Below are positions 36,120 through 44,908 of a stretch of DNA of 64,000 nt, piece after piece. Position 1 is the first letter of the stretch, and the number at the start of each line of letters is the position of its first letter. The notes beneath the pieces are model-generated. The model was not told the origin of the DNA and made no database searches. It saw only the letters and a list, made by a program, of their open reading frames with translations. Where the stretch lies: contig NZ_JAUSUB010000021.1 of NCBI RefSeq assembly GCF_030813235.1, forward strand, positions 32,596 to 96,595, written 5' to 3'. Source of the stretch: Cytobacillus purgationiresistens. GTDB lineage: Bacteria; Bacillota; Bacilli; Bacillales; Cytobacillaceae. The position numbers and the translations under genes are program-made.

Positions 36120-37301
36120 TTATGAAGCAACAGTAATTATTTTTTTCTGCTTTAATTTCTTATCATAAATGAGCGTTGTATAGATAGAGACAACTAGCAG
36201 AGCAATTAATATCGAGAATAAAACGGATGTCCCATATAAATCAACAAGCACCCCACCAAGCAATGGACCAATCATCCGTCCACCAGTGGCAGTACTATTC
36301 ACGATTCCCTGATAAAAGCCTTCTCTGCCCTTAGGTGCTAAATCATTGGCGATCGTTGGGACTGCAGGCCAGACTAGCATTTCCCCGATAGTTAAAATAA
36401 TCATCGCAGCCAGGAATCCAGAAAATGCATCTGCACCACCTGCAACTGCAAATGAGACTGCAAAAATGAGTATGCCAATTGTAATTTGAGTTTTTAAGGA
36501 TTTCATCCTTTTCACAAGTAAATTAATCAGCGGCTGACCTAAAACAATCAGTGCGCCATTAATCGTCCAAAGCATGCTATATTGTTTCAAAGAAATGCCA
36601 ATTTCTTGTGTATATGAAGCAATGGTTGACTGCCATTGCACGTAACCGACCCAACAAAGAAGATAGCCGATTAATAATATGAAAAGAGCATAAATCTTAA
36701 CATTGCCTTTGAATCTGGTGCTCTCTTGTATAACAGATGTCTGTTGAACTTCTTTCGTATCCAAGCCCCGATAACCAAACACAGCGATGAAAAGGAAAAT
36801 CAAATACATCAATGTATTTGCTATAAAAATTAGTTCGAACGAATAGGAAGCAATAAAACCTGCTAATGCTGCACCGATTGCAACACCTAAATTTGTCGCC
36901 ACATACATGGCATTAAAGGCTTTTCTTCCCCCTTCTTTCCATACTGAACCTGCCATTGCATACATAGAAGGAAAAACAATTCCAGAGCCGAATCCTAGTA
37001 TCGTTAAAAAGACAATATATTCAGGCCAACCATGCCAAAAGACCATACCAATTAAAGATACAATCGATATTGCTATTCCGAGCAGAATCGAACGATAACC
37101 GCCAATTCGATCAAACAAGGCTCCTCCAATTAAATTCCCTATCACTGTTGCTCCTGCATTCAACATGAGAACAATTCCAGCGACCGACAAAGACTTACCG
37201 AGATAATCATGGATAAAGATCGTGTTTAACGGCCACAAAAAAGAAGAGCCGGTTACATTAACCGCCATCCCAATTACTAAAAGCCATAAGGCACGAGGCA
37301 T
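36120..37301 (-). CDS. yttB: MFS transporter YttB
   Basis: A 393-residue major facilitator with 12 predicted helices in two halves. The motif between helices 2 and 3 (GGALFDRIGGYRSILLGI) matches the conserved MFS loop; a short central cytoplasmic loop (YRGLDTKEVQQTSVIQES) separates the halves. It resembles drug:H+ antiporters of the YttB type, next to leuS as in B. subtilis. The substrate cannot be inferred. Confidence 0.82.
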   Translation of the reverse strand: MPRALWLLVIGMAVNVTGSSFLWPLNTIFIHDYLGKSLSVAGIVLMLNAGATVIGNLIGGALFDRIGGYRSILLGIAISIVSLIGMVFWHGWPEYIVFLTILGFGSGIVFPSMYAMAGSVWKEGGRKAFNAMYVATNLGVAIGAALAGFIASYSFELIFIANTLMYLIFLFIAVFGYRGLDTKEVQQTSVIQESTRFKGNVKIYALFILLIGYLLCWVGYVQWQSTIASYTQEIGISLKQYSMLWTINGALIVLGQPLINLLVKRMKSLKTQITIGILIFAVSFAVAGGADAFSGFLAAMIILTIGEMLVWPAVPTIANDLAPKGREGFYQGIVNSTATGGRMIGPLLGGVLVDLYGTSVLFSILIALLVVSIYTTLIYDKKLKQKKIITVAS

Positions 37302-37502
37302 GAAAATACCCCCTTTTCTATATTAAAGATTTTATTTTATTTCGAATACCAAAGTAATTTTAGTTCTTTTTCAAAGAACTTGCAATAAGTTTTTTTTGAC
37401 ATTTTCAGACACAAATCCAAAAAGATTAAAGTCGATATTAAGGGGCGGTTTAGTAAGTTTTAATAAGGGTTAAGGGGAATGTAAAAAAGATAGATTATAC
37501 AA

Positions 37503-37535
37503 AAAGCCAATATCCCGCAAAAGGACATTGGCTTT
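37503..37535 (-). terminator. Terminator of ytzC operon
   Basis: Stem AAAGCCAAT / ATTGGCTTT extended by TCC/GGA, followed on the minus strand by TTTTTGTATAAT; it lies 5 nt after the small hydrophilic gene. Confidence 0.8.
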
Positions 37536-37539
37536 CTCT

Positions 37540-37722
37540 TTAGCTTGATTGTTCAGGTTCTGGGTGGAACTTCGATTTTACTTTTTGCCCACCGGTTTGT
37601 TCATATTTTTGTTTAGACAGCTTAATTTCATTATTCTCCTGACCAAATTCAAAATCTTGATTATTTACTCCATTTCTTGTCTTTTGCTCAGGATTATTTT
37701 GTTTAGAACGTTTTTTTACCAT
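37540..37722 (-). CDS. Small hydrophilic Gln/Asn-rich protein, unknown
   Basis: A 60-residue, highly charged, Gln/Asn/Lys-rich protein with no hydrophobic core (MVKKRSKQNNPEQKTRNGVN, FEFGQENNEIKLSKQKYEQT). The composition recalls minor small acid-soluble spore proteins, which would fit its operon neighbour ytzC, but no SASP signature is visible. AAGAGGTGA precedes the ATG. It lies 14 nt downstream of ytzC and shares its terminator. Confidence 0.6.
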   Translation of the reverse strand: MVKKRSKQNNPEQKTRNGVNNQDFEFGQENNEIKLSKQKYEQTGGQKVKSKFHPEPEQSS

Positions 37723-37736
37723 GGATTATTCACCTC

Positions 37737-38000
37737 TTAATGTGGAGTGATGATCATTTGATTTTGAAGCTGCTGAAGCTGAAGCCTCATACGGTGTAGC
37801 TGCTCTCTTTGCTGGGCATTTGCACTATGTGCAAGGGTCGTTAAATCATTGTAGGCATTCTCTAAATAGGAAAGCGCATCAGCGTATCCACTATCATTGA
37901 AATGCTCCTGCATTCTACCGTCCTGATATTGATCCTGAGCAAAGCGAAGTGCATCCTCACATTGCTGCAGAAGGTCATCTACTGAATCACGAGTTGCCAT
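37737..38000 (-). CDS. ytzC: YtzC family protein
   Basis: An 87-residue helical protein matching B. subtilis YtzC (MATRDSVDDLLQQCEDALRF, ANAQQREQLHRMRLQLQQLQ). It is predicted to be almost wholly alpha-helical with a C-terminal amphipathic Gln/Leu helix. Function unknown. It is divergent from ytqA with about 170 nt between, and precedes the small hydrophilic gene in a two-gene unit. Confidence 0.8.
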   Translation of the reverse strand: MATRDSVDDLLQQCEDALRFAQDQYQDGRMQEHFNDSGYADALSYLENAYNDLTTLAHSANAQQREQLHRMRLQLQQLQNQMIITPH

Positions 38001-38172
38001 TTTTTCTCCTCCTCTAAAAAGGACTTATGAAGCTTCTTTGCTTCGTAATTAGTTTGCTCTTTCTGGTTTTTTTCTACTATAAGAATTGCTGGCAATTGCA
38101 TTGGAATCAAGGTTGACTTCGTGATAAGATTGAGTTTGTCATAAGGATTGTAGTGACGAGGAGGAATTAGTT

Positions 38173-39141
38173 TTGTCTCAAGAAAACCCTTTTCCGTATG
38201 CTGCGGATCATAAACGTTATCATACATGGAATTATCACCTGCGGAACCATTTCGGCCATAAAGTATTTAAGGTTGCACTAGATGGCGGATTCGATTGTCC
38301 GAATCGTGATGGAACTGTCGCACATGGCGGCTGCACATTTTGCAGTGTCGCAGGCTCAGGTGACTTTGCCGGCAATCGCGCAGAACCGTTGGATGTCCAA
38401 TTTATAAAAGTTAAAGAAAAAATGCACCATAAATGGAAAGATGGCAAGTATATCGCTTATTTTCAAGCTTTTACAAATACCCATGCACCTGTAGAGGTGC
38501 TAAAAGAAATGTACGAACAGGTTCTAGAGCAAGAGGGTGTAGTCGGGCTATCTATCGCAACAAGACCAGACTGCCTGCCTGATGATGTTGTTGAATATTT
38601 AGCTGATTTAAACAAGCGCACTTATTTATGGGTTGAGTTAGGCCTGCAAACGGTGCATGAAAGAACCGCTCTACTTATCAATCGTGCCCATGACTTTGAT
38701 TGCTATGTTGAAGGCGTAAATAAACTGCGTAAACATGGTATTAATGTTTGTTCACATATCATAAACGGTCTCCCTCTAGAAACTTCAAAAATGATGATGG
38801 AGACAGCAAAAGAAGTCGCAAAGCTAGATGTGCAGGGTATAAAAATTCACCTACTTCATCTTTTAAAAGGAACACCCATGGTAAAGCAATATGAAAAAGG
38901 CTTGCTCGAATTTTTACCTATGGACGAATATATAAATTTAGTATGCGATCAATTAGAGATTTTACCTTCAGAAATGATTATTCATCGCATTACTGGCGAC
39001 GGCCCAATTGAGAAGATGGTTGGACCTATGTGGAGTGTAAATAAATGGGACGTTTTAAATGGAATCGATGCCGAAATGAAAAGAAGAAATAGTTGGCAAG
39101 GAAAGAACGATCATGCACAACCGTTGGAGGTGAGATCATGA
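38173..39141 (+). CDS. ytqA: Radical SAM protein YtqA (YhcC family)
   Basis: A 322-residue radical SAM enzyme of the TIGR01212/YhcC type. The cluster-binding cysteines are spaced CX11CX2C (DCPNRDGTVAHGGCTFCSV), as in this family, instead of the usual CX3CX2C. Other marks are YFQAFTNTHAP, VGLSIATRPDCLPDDV and HIINGLPLET. The start is TTG 38173 with AGGAGG about 9 nt upstream. Its stop overlaps ytqB (ATGA), so the two are translationally coupled; both may act in tRNA modification, which is inference. Confidence 0.9.
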   Translation: MSQENPFPYAADHKRYHTWNYHLRNHFGHKVFKVALDGGFDCPNRDGTVAHGGCTFCSVAGSGDFAGNRAEPLDVQFIKVKEKMHHKWKDGKYIAYFQAFTNTHAPVEVLKEMYEQVLEQEGVVGLSIATRPDCLPDDVVEYLADLNKRTYLWVELGLQTVHERTALLINRAHDFDCYVEGVNKLRKHGINVCSHIINGLPLETSKMMMETAKEVAKLDVQGIKIHLLHLLKGTPMVKQYEKGLLEFLPMDEYINLVCDQLEILPSEMIIHRITGDGPIEKMVGPMWSVNKWDVLNGIDAEMKRRNSWQGKNDHAQPLEVRS

Positions 39142-39710
39142 GGCTCGAACGAGTTTTGCCCTTTGGAAGAGATCTACTCAAAAAAGCAATTACCCCAGGA
39201 GATATCGTGATAGATGGTACGCTTGGAAATGGACATGATACATTATTTCTAGCACAGCTTATTGGATCGACTGGAAGGGTTTATGGGTTTGATATTCAAG
39301 AGGCTGCCATTTTAGCCACAAAAGGCCGCCTTGCTGAACACCAACTATCTGATCGAGTAACCTTATTCCATCAAGGGCATGAAACAATCATTGAATGTAT
39401 CCCGCCCATTCACCATGGAAAAATCACAGGTGCGGTTTTTAATTTAGGATATTTACCCGGCGGCGATAAAGACATTGTTACAAGACCTAACACGACCATT
39501 TCAGCGATAGACCAATTACTTGATATCCTTGCTCCTGAAGGCATCATCGTATTGGTTATCTATCATGGTCATCCAGAAGGGGCGGTAGAAAGGGATTACA
39601 TCCTTCGCTATTTGAAGACTGTTGATCAAAATAGAGCCCATATTTTACAATATCAATTCATTAATCAGATGAATAACCCGCCCTTTATTGTGGCAATAGA
39701 AAAAAGATAA
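39138..39710 (+). CDS. ytqB: SAM-dependent methyltransferase YtqB
   Basis: A 190-residue class I methyltransferase. The SAM-binding loop VIDGTLGNGHDTLFLAQ and the acidic FDIQEAA are present, followed by GAVFNLGYLPGGDK and VIYHGHPEG, the conserved family segments. B. subtilis YtqB structures bind SAM; relatives (MnmM) methylate the 5-aminomethyl-2-thiouridine pathway intermediate in tRNA wobble uridine, so a similar role is plausible. ATG 39138 has GGAGG 7 nt upstream and overlaps the ytqA stop. It shares a terminator with ytpB. Confidence 0.88.
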   Translation: MRLERVLPFGRDLLKKAITPGDIVIDGTLGNGHDTLFLAQLIGSTGRVYGFDIQEAAILATKGRLAEHQLSDRVTLFHQGHETIIECIPPIHHGKITGAVFNLGYLPGGDKDIVTRPNTTISAIDQLLDILAPEGIIVLVIYHGHPEGAVERDYILRYLKTVDQNRAHILQYQFINQMNNPPFIVAIEKR

Positions 39711-39737
39711 AGCGCATTGTTTTAGCGCTTTATCTTT
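39703..39737. terminator. Bidirectional terminator ytqB / ytpB
   Basis: 13-bp perfect stem AAAGATAAAGCGC / GCGCTTTATCTTT with a 9-nt loop; it covers the ytqB stop and abuts the ytpB stop. Confidence 0.88.
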
Positions 39738-40816
39738 TATGTAAAGGAGAACCGATTCTTTATTGCTCGATACGCGCGCCCATTCATATAGAAAAAGAAG
39801 CTCGAGAGTCCCCCTGTTCTAATGATTTTTTTTGCCAGCTTTTTCATCCCATGATGTTGATTGACCTTCTCATCTGATAAATATACTCCTAAAAGTCCAC
39901 GGTTGATGAGAAGGTGAAACCGTTTATGTGGCAGCTGACTCGTATGTTTATCCGCTTCTGCTACAAAAAAACGAATTCTCTCAAACATCTCTTGTTCATT
40001 TTCATAATAGAAACAAAAGTTTAAATCTCCAGCTTCACGATCTTCCTCTTGATCAATTAAGTAATCCAGTAATATGTGAAGACCTTGGATATACGGAAAA
40101 TAACCCGCACGGATTTTTTCCCCATATATATCTTCAAAATCGGATCTCATTGCATATGAAACAAGGCAAAATATTCCTAATGTAGAGCCTGAACAAGCTG
40201 AAAACTCATACCATGCCATCTTTGGAATGTTTTTCTGATTCTCCTCATGCCAACTTTTTAGTCTCGGAACACGTTCTTCCACCATCACATGCTTATGAAT
40301 CTGCAGATCACAGTAAAACTGACAAAGTTCAATCAAATGCGCTTTAACTCCCTGATAATTCGGTACTTCCTTGAGCACTTCTCTACAAGTAGAGGCTAAT
40401 TCTTCTAAGTACCCACCATCGTCTTGTTCATTTCTAAACCGATAATAATTTTTCGAATCCGCCATCTCATCAACAGTTAAAGCATCAATCATTGCCTCAT
40501 GTAATGCCTTAAAATCATTAGGGTCCAGCGATGTGCTCCGGTCACATAAATTATCTAAATAATCACTGATGGTTTGATAGGCGACAATAAACTTGATGAC
40601 TGGCAAATAAGCCTCTTTTGACAAGAGAGCCATGATAGCTCCCCCTTCACAGTGAAAAGCCTTTTGCTCTATACTATGTAACGCTTGTTTCCGTAGCTCC
40701 GAGTCAGGAATCTCATTCGCCCGTTCCTGCCAATAATGAAGCTCCTTATTCACGGCTGGCATAACCTTTCGATAAACATTCACCATCAAACTAATAGGCA
40801 TAATTGGAACATTCAT
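39737..40816 (-). CDS. ytpB: Tetraprenyl-beta-curcumene synthase YtpB
   Basis: A 359-residue DUF2600 terpene synthase. B. subtilis YtpB cyclises tetraprenyl diphosphate (C35) to tetraprenyl-beta-curcumene, precursor of sesquarterpenes. Family segments seen: NVYRKVMPAVNKELHYWQER, LHSIEQKAFHCEGGAIMALLS and the Asp-rich DYLDNLCDRST. ATG 40816 is chosen because GAGGATGG sits 8 nt upstream; three extra codons in the frame overlap that site. In B. subtilis ytpB directly follows ytpA; here 1.6 kb of repeats separates them. Confidence 0.9.
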   Translation of the reverse strand: MNVPIMPISLMVNVYRKVMPAVNKELHYWQERANEIPDSELRKQALHSIEQKAFHCEGGAIMALLSKEAYLPVIKFIVAYQTISDYLDNLCDRSTSLDPNDFKALHEAMIDALTVDEMADSKNYYRFRNEQDDGGYLEELASTCREVLKEVPNYQGVKAHLIELCQFYCDLQIHKHVMVEERVPRLKSWHEENQKNIPKMAWYEFSACSGSTLGIFCLVSYAMRSDFEDIYGEKIRAGYFPYIQGLHILLDYLIDQEEDREAGDLNFCFYYENEQEMFERIRFFVAEADKHTSQLPHKRFHLLINRGLLGVYLSDEKVNQHHGMKKLAKKIIRTGGLSSFFFYMNGRAYRAIKNRFSFT

Positions 40817-40831
40817 AAACACCATCCTCTA

Positions 40832-40956
40832 TGAAATGCGAAGGGGGCTTGCTCAGGGGCGACAAGCTTAAGACAAGACAACCGGAAAAGGTAGTCTTTC
40901 TTTTTGGTTGGCTTGTCTTAAGACTCGAGCCTCTAGCCCCCGCAGCTGATTTACAG
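40832..40956 (+). repeat. R1 interspersed repeat, copy 4
   Basis: Full-length copy: GCGAAGGGGGC ... GCCCCCGCAGC outer stem, GGGGC/GCCTC inner stem, and a long central hairpin AAGACAAG / CTTGTCTT enclosing the AAAAGGTAGTCTTTC core. It begins about 15 bp upstream of the ytpB start codon. Confidence 0.9.
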
Positions 40957-41077
40957 CAATGCGAAGGGGGCACGCTAAGCGCCGACAAGCTTAAGACGGG
41001 AAGGAAAAAGAAGGTGATCTATCCTTATAAATTCCTGACTTATGACCTCTTGGGGCTAGCCACCGCAGCTGGACTAC
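40957..41077 (+). repeat. R1 interspersed repeat, copy 5
   Basis: Head-to-tail neighbour of copy 4. It has GCGAAGGGGGCACGCT, GACAAGCTTAAG, GAAGGTGATCTATCC, CTTATGACCTC and GGGGCTAGCCACCGCAGCTGGAC. The outer stem has one mismatch. The 51-bp tandem array begins directly after it. Confidence 0.85.
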
Positions 41078-41078
41078 T

Positions 41079-42345
41079 CGATTTGCGAAAGCATAAATTC
41101 CGAGTTTTTCACCTAAATCATGTTCCAATATCTCGATTAGAACATAAATCCCGAGTTTTTCACCTGAATCCTGTTCCAATATCTCGATTAGAACATAATT
41201 CCCGAGTTTTTCACCTAAATCATGTTCTAATATCGTGATTAGAACATTAATCCTAAGTTTTTCACCTAAATCATGTTCTAATATCTCGATTAGAACATAA
41301 ATTCCGAGGTTTTCACCTAAATCATGTTCCAATATCGCAATTAGAACATAAATTCCGAGTTTTTCACCTAAATCCTGTTCCAATATCGCAATTAGAACAT
41401 TAATCCCGAGTTTTTCACCTGAATCCTGTTCCAATATCGCGATTAGAACATAAATTCCGAGTTTTTCACCTAAATCATGTTCCAATATCTCGATTAGAAC
41501 ATTAATCCCGAGTTTTTCACCTGAATCCTGTTCCAATATCTCGATTAGAACATAATTCCCGAGTTTTTCACCTGAATCTTGTTCTAATATCTCGATTAGA
41601 ACATAATTTCCGAGTTTTCCACCTAAATCCTGTTCCAATATCTCGATTAGAACATTAATCCCAAGTTTTTCACCTGAATCATGTTCCAATATCTCTATTA
41701 GAACATAAATCCCGAGTTTTTCACCTGAATCCTGTTCCAATATCTCGATTAGAACATAATTCGCAGGTTTTTCACCTAAATCATGTTCTAATATCGCGAT
41801 TAGAACATAAATCCCGAGTTTTTCACCTGAATCTTGTTCCAATATCGCGATTAGAACATAAATCCCGAGTTTTTCACCTAAATCATGTTCTAATATCTCG
41901 ATTAGAACATAAATTCCGAGTTTTTCACCTAAATCATGTTCCAATATCTCGATTAGAACATAATTCCCCAGTTTTTCACCTAAATCATGTTCTAATATCT
42001 CGATTAGAACATAAATTCCGAGTTTTTCACCTAAATCATGTTCCAATATCGCAATTAGAACATAAATTCCGAGTTTTTCACCTAAATCATGTTCCAATAT
42101 CGCAATTAGAACATAAATTCCGAGTTTTTCACCTAAATCCTGTTCCAATATCGCGATTAGAACATAAATCCCGAGTTTTTCACCTAAATCATGTTCTAAT
42201 ATCGTGATTAGAACATTAATCCTAAGTTTTTCCACCTGAATCCTGTTCCAATATCGCGATTAGAACATAAATTCCAAGTTTTTCACCTGAATCCTGTTCC
42301 AATATCTCGATTAGAACATAAATTCCGAGGTTTTCACTTGAACTA
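41079..42345. repeat. 51-bp tandem repeat array (about 25 units)
   Basis: About 25 contiguous units of 51 bp with no unique spacers. Each unit includes GAGTTTTTCACCT and an inverted repeat GTTCTAAT-N6-ATTAGAAC (many copies GTTCCAAT), the N6 being ATCTCG, ATCGCG, ATCGTG or ATCGCA. Variation is scattered single-base change, with sub-families (TGAATCCTG versus TAAATCATG). Since 51 is a multiple of three, a 414-codon minus frame stays open through most of it, but it lacks a ribosome site and I do not call it a gene. The array lies between ytpA and ytpB. Confidence 0.95.
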
Positions 42346-42418
42346 TGTTCCCTAAAAGAAACAACCCATAAAGTTAGCTTGCTCTATTCCTCTTCAATCT
42401 ACACTGCAAAGAGACCAA

Positions 42419-43222
42419 TCACACTAAATACCCAATCGCTTTCAGTTGACTCATAACAAAGTCCTTTGCATAGTCATAGACATCTTCTCTCTCAGGCTCA
42501 TTAAATATTTCATGATAGCAATTAGGCCATTCTTTGAAGCGCTTTTCGGAAAATGGCGCTTGATTGAACCAGGTTTTCACAGGTACTTTATTTACGATTT
42601 TATCGTCACCGCCTTGCATCACTAACAAGGGTACATCCTGAACCTTATCTATTTGCTCTAAAGCATCTTTCATTGCTTTTGCTAACTCACGATACCATCT
42701 AACAGAAACTTTTGTGATGTATAATGTATCATTCAAGTCCGCGTCTCTCACATCTGGATTACGTGTTGCCATTTCAACAGTTAAACCGGAGTTTAATCTT
42801 AAAGAAGGAGTGATAACGTTGAGGCCATATGAAAGAATATTTAATGGCTTTGCTGGTACCTTTACCAGTCCCAGACAAGGAGATGATAATATTACACCAG
42901 CAAGCTTCAATCTTTCTTCTTGTAAGAGCCGAATAGATATGAGTCCTCCCATACTATGTCCGAGAAGAAAAACAGGCAAATCAAATTCATATGCTGCTTG
43001 AATCCAATCTTTGACTTCCACTAAATATTCATTAAAGGAATCAATATGACCTCTGTTAGAACGTGTGGTCATTCCTTGCCCAGGAAGATCTCCCATAATG
43101 ACATGAAACCCGGATAATCGCCACATTTCTATCAGCCAGCCATATCTTCCATGATGTTCCATTGCACCATGAACCATGACTATGACCGCCTTTGCCTCTC
43201 CTTCAGCTTCCCACTTCCACAT
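42419..43222 (-). CDS. ytpA: Lysophospholipase/monoacylglycerol lipase-like YtpA
   Basis: A 267-residue serine alpha/beta hydrolase. The nucleophile elbow is LLGHSMGGLISIRLL; the oxyanion-side motif VIVMVHGAMEHHGRYG and C-terminal NCYHEIFNEPER (catalytic His) are visible. B. subtilis YtpA is a lysophospholipase linked to the phospholipid antibiotic bacilysocin and is co-transcribed with ytpB; here a repeat array follows it instead. No signal peptide. Shine-Dalgarno AGGAGG lies upstream of the ATG. Confidence 0.88.
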   Translation of the reverse strand: MWKWEAEGEAKAVIVMVHGAMEHHGRYGWLIEMWRLSGFHVIMGDLPGQGMTTRSNRGHIDSFNEYLVEVKDWIQAAYEFDLPVFLLGHSMGGLISIRLLQEERLKLAGVILSSPCLGLVKVPAKPLNILSYGLNVITPSLRLNSGLTVEMATRNPDVRDADLNDTLYITKVSVRWYRELAKAMKDALEQIDKVQDVPLLVMQGGDDKIVNKVPVKTWFNQAPFSEKRFKEWPNCYHEIFNEPEREDVYDYAKDFVMSQLKAIGYLV

Positions 43223-43390
43223 AGACCTTCCTCCTAAAACTGTTCTGTTTCGTACATGATTGTTATTTTATATTATATCCTACATACGAAAATTCTTCAT
43301 ATGTAATGCAATTAAATTACACAAAATCTCATTACTTAAACTGCCTATGGTAAAATCGAATTATGTAAATTATTGAAGGAGTTTGATAAT

Positions 43391-43912
43391 ATGATCTATC
43401 CATTTAAAGATAAACAACCAAAAATCGCAGAAAGTGCGTTTATTGCCGACTATGCAACAGTGACTGGAGAGGTTGAAATCGGAGAAGAGTCCAGCGTATG
43501 GTACAACACTGTCATCCGTGGCGATGTTGCCCCAACCTATATAGGTAAAAAAGTGAATATCCAAGATAATTCTGTATTACATCAAAGTCCAAATAATCCA
43601 CTTATTCTAGAGGATGAAGTAACCGTAGGCCATCAAGTCATTCTGCATAGCTGTGTCATTCGAAAAAAAGCTTTGATTGGAATGGGCTCTATTATTCTTG
43701 ACCAAGCAGAAATTGGCGAAGGCGCATTTATTGGTGCTGGTAGCCTTGTCCCGCAAGGAAAAAAAATCCCTCCGAATACCCTTGCCTTTGGTCGTCCTGC
43801 TAAAGTGGTGCGTGAATTGAACGAAGAAGATATTAAAGATATGGAGCGCATCGTTCGCGAGTACGCTGAAAAAGGTCAATATTATAAATCTGTTCAGCAA
43901 GAGTCAAAATAA
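43391..43912 (+). CDS. ytoA: Gamma-carbonic-anhydrase-like hexapeptide protein YtoA
   Basis: A 173-residue left-handed beta-helix protein of the gamma-carbonic anhydrase/YrdA family. Hexapeptide-like turns run from AFIADYATVTGEVEIGEES to GEGAFIGAGSLV. Zinc-ligand histidines of the family are seen in DNSVLHQSP and TVGHQVILHSC. It forms trimers in relatives; activity as anhydrase or acyltransferase is not proven. ATG 43391 is chosen for its AAGGAG site; a TTG six codons earlier has none. It is followed by an orphan C39-like gene on the same strand. Confidence 0.88.
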   Translation: MIYPFKDKQPKIAESAFIADYATVTGEVEIGEESSVWYNTVIRGDVAPTYIGKKVNIQDNSVLHQSPNNPLILEDEVTVGHQVILHSCVIRKKALIGMGSIILDQAEIGEGAFIGAGSLVPQGKKIPPNTLAFGRPAKVVRELNEEDIKDMERIVREYAEKGQYYKSVQQESK

Positions 43913-43987
43913 GACTCACTTTTCACTTATATAATTCCAAATTGAGCCGATATAAAACATGAAATTAAACAATAGGTGGTGCAAGCA

Positions 43988-44827
43988 TTGTTTTTACTCT
44001 ATATTGCCCTGTTCCTACTCGTTGCCGTTTTGATTATGACAAAAATGAAAAAAAGTGCGGCTTTGTTATTCATCACATTGTTTTTTGTCATCATCGGCTC
44101 ATTCCTTTCCGGTAGAATTCCAGTTGCGATGGCTATGGAAAATCTAAAGGATTGGTTTAATAAGGAAAATGAATCTCAAATGGCTGATTCAGACAATGAA
44201 GAAATCTTTATCGTGAAAATACAAGATAAAGTGTTAATAGATACTCCATCCATCCCTCAATTTCCCGAACTGCCAAGAGGCTGTGAAGTAACCAGTTTAG
44301 CCATGCTGCTTCAGCATGCAGGAGTAGACGTGGATAAAATGACTTTGGCTAAAGAAGTTAGGAAAAATGATGAACCGTATAAACAAAAGGACGGTAAAAT
44401 CTATTATGGGCATCCTAATGATGGATTTGTTGGGGATATGTATACATATGAAAAAAGAGGGCTCGGAGTATACCATGCGCCAATAAAGGAATTAGCGGAA
44501 CAGTACCTGCCTGGTAATATCCTGGATATAACCGGTTCAGATTTTTCCTCCATCAAAACACATCTGTCAGATGATCGACCGGTATGGGTAATTACCAATA
44601 CAACTTATAAAAAACTGCCATCGGCTTCTTTTCAAACATGGCAGACATCTAGCGGAGAAATAGATATTACTTATAAAGAGCATTCCGTTCTGGTCACAGG
44701 CTATAACGAGGATTACGTCTTTTTCAATGATCCTTATACAGGCCAAAAAAATACAAAAGCGCCAATTAAGGATTTCGAGGCTGCTTGGGTACAGATGGGC
44801 CAGCAAGCTATAACTTACTTAAAATAA
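43988..44827 (+). CDS. C39-like cysteine peptidase family membrane protein
   Basis: A roughly 280-residue protein with two N-terminal membrane helices (LLYIALFLLVAVLIM, LLFITLFFVIIGSFL) and an extracytoplasmic papain-like C39_2 domain. The triad is visible: Cys in LPRGCEVTSLAMLL, His in KEHSVLVTGY, and Asp in FFNDPYTG. The family includes bacteriocin-processing peptidases, but no ABC transporter or bacteriocin gene is near, so the role is unknown. TTG 43988 with AGGTGG 8 nt upstream is the best start; a GTG at 43976 is possible. A strong terminator separates it from asnB. Confidence 0.8.
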   Translation: MFLLYIALFLLVAVLIMTKMKKSAALLFITLFFVIIGSFLSGRIPVAMAMENLKDWFNKENESQMADSDNEEIFIVKIQDKVLIDTPSIPQFPELPRGCEVTSLAMLLQHAGVDVDKMTLAKEVRKNDEPYKQKDGKIYYGHPNDGFVGDMYTYEKRGLGVYHAPIKELAEQYLPGNILDITGSDFSSIKTHLSDDRPVWVITNTTYKKLPSASFQTWQTSSGEIDITYKEHSVLVTGYNEDYVFFNDPYTGQKNTKAPIKDFEAAWVQMGQQAITYLK

Positions 44828-44863
44828 AATTCTTCTTGCTATTAAGGATAATTAACTACTCAT

Positions 44864-44902
44864 ACAAAAAAGACAGAAGGAATATTCCTCTGTCTTTTTT
44901 GT
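44864..44902. terminator. Bidirectional terminator C39 gene / asnB
   Basis: 14-bp stem ACAAAAAAGACAGA / TCTGTCTTTTTTGT with an 11-nt loop, between converging genes. Confidence 0.88.
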
Positions 44903-44908
44903 CTCTTA

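Noticed and set aside
40831..41238. 135-codon plus-strand frame
   Set aside because: It is a translation of the two R1 copies and the first three 51-bp units.
40991..42235. 414-codon minus-strand frame as a repeat protein gene
   Set aside because: It is explained by a 51-bp unit (multiple of three), starts at a GTG without a ribosome site, and its C-terminus runs into the R1 repeat.
41079..42345. CRISPR array
   Set aside because: Units are contiguous 51-bp repeats with no unique spacers, and no cas genes are nearby.
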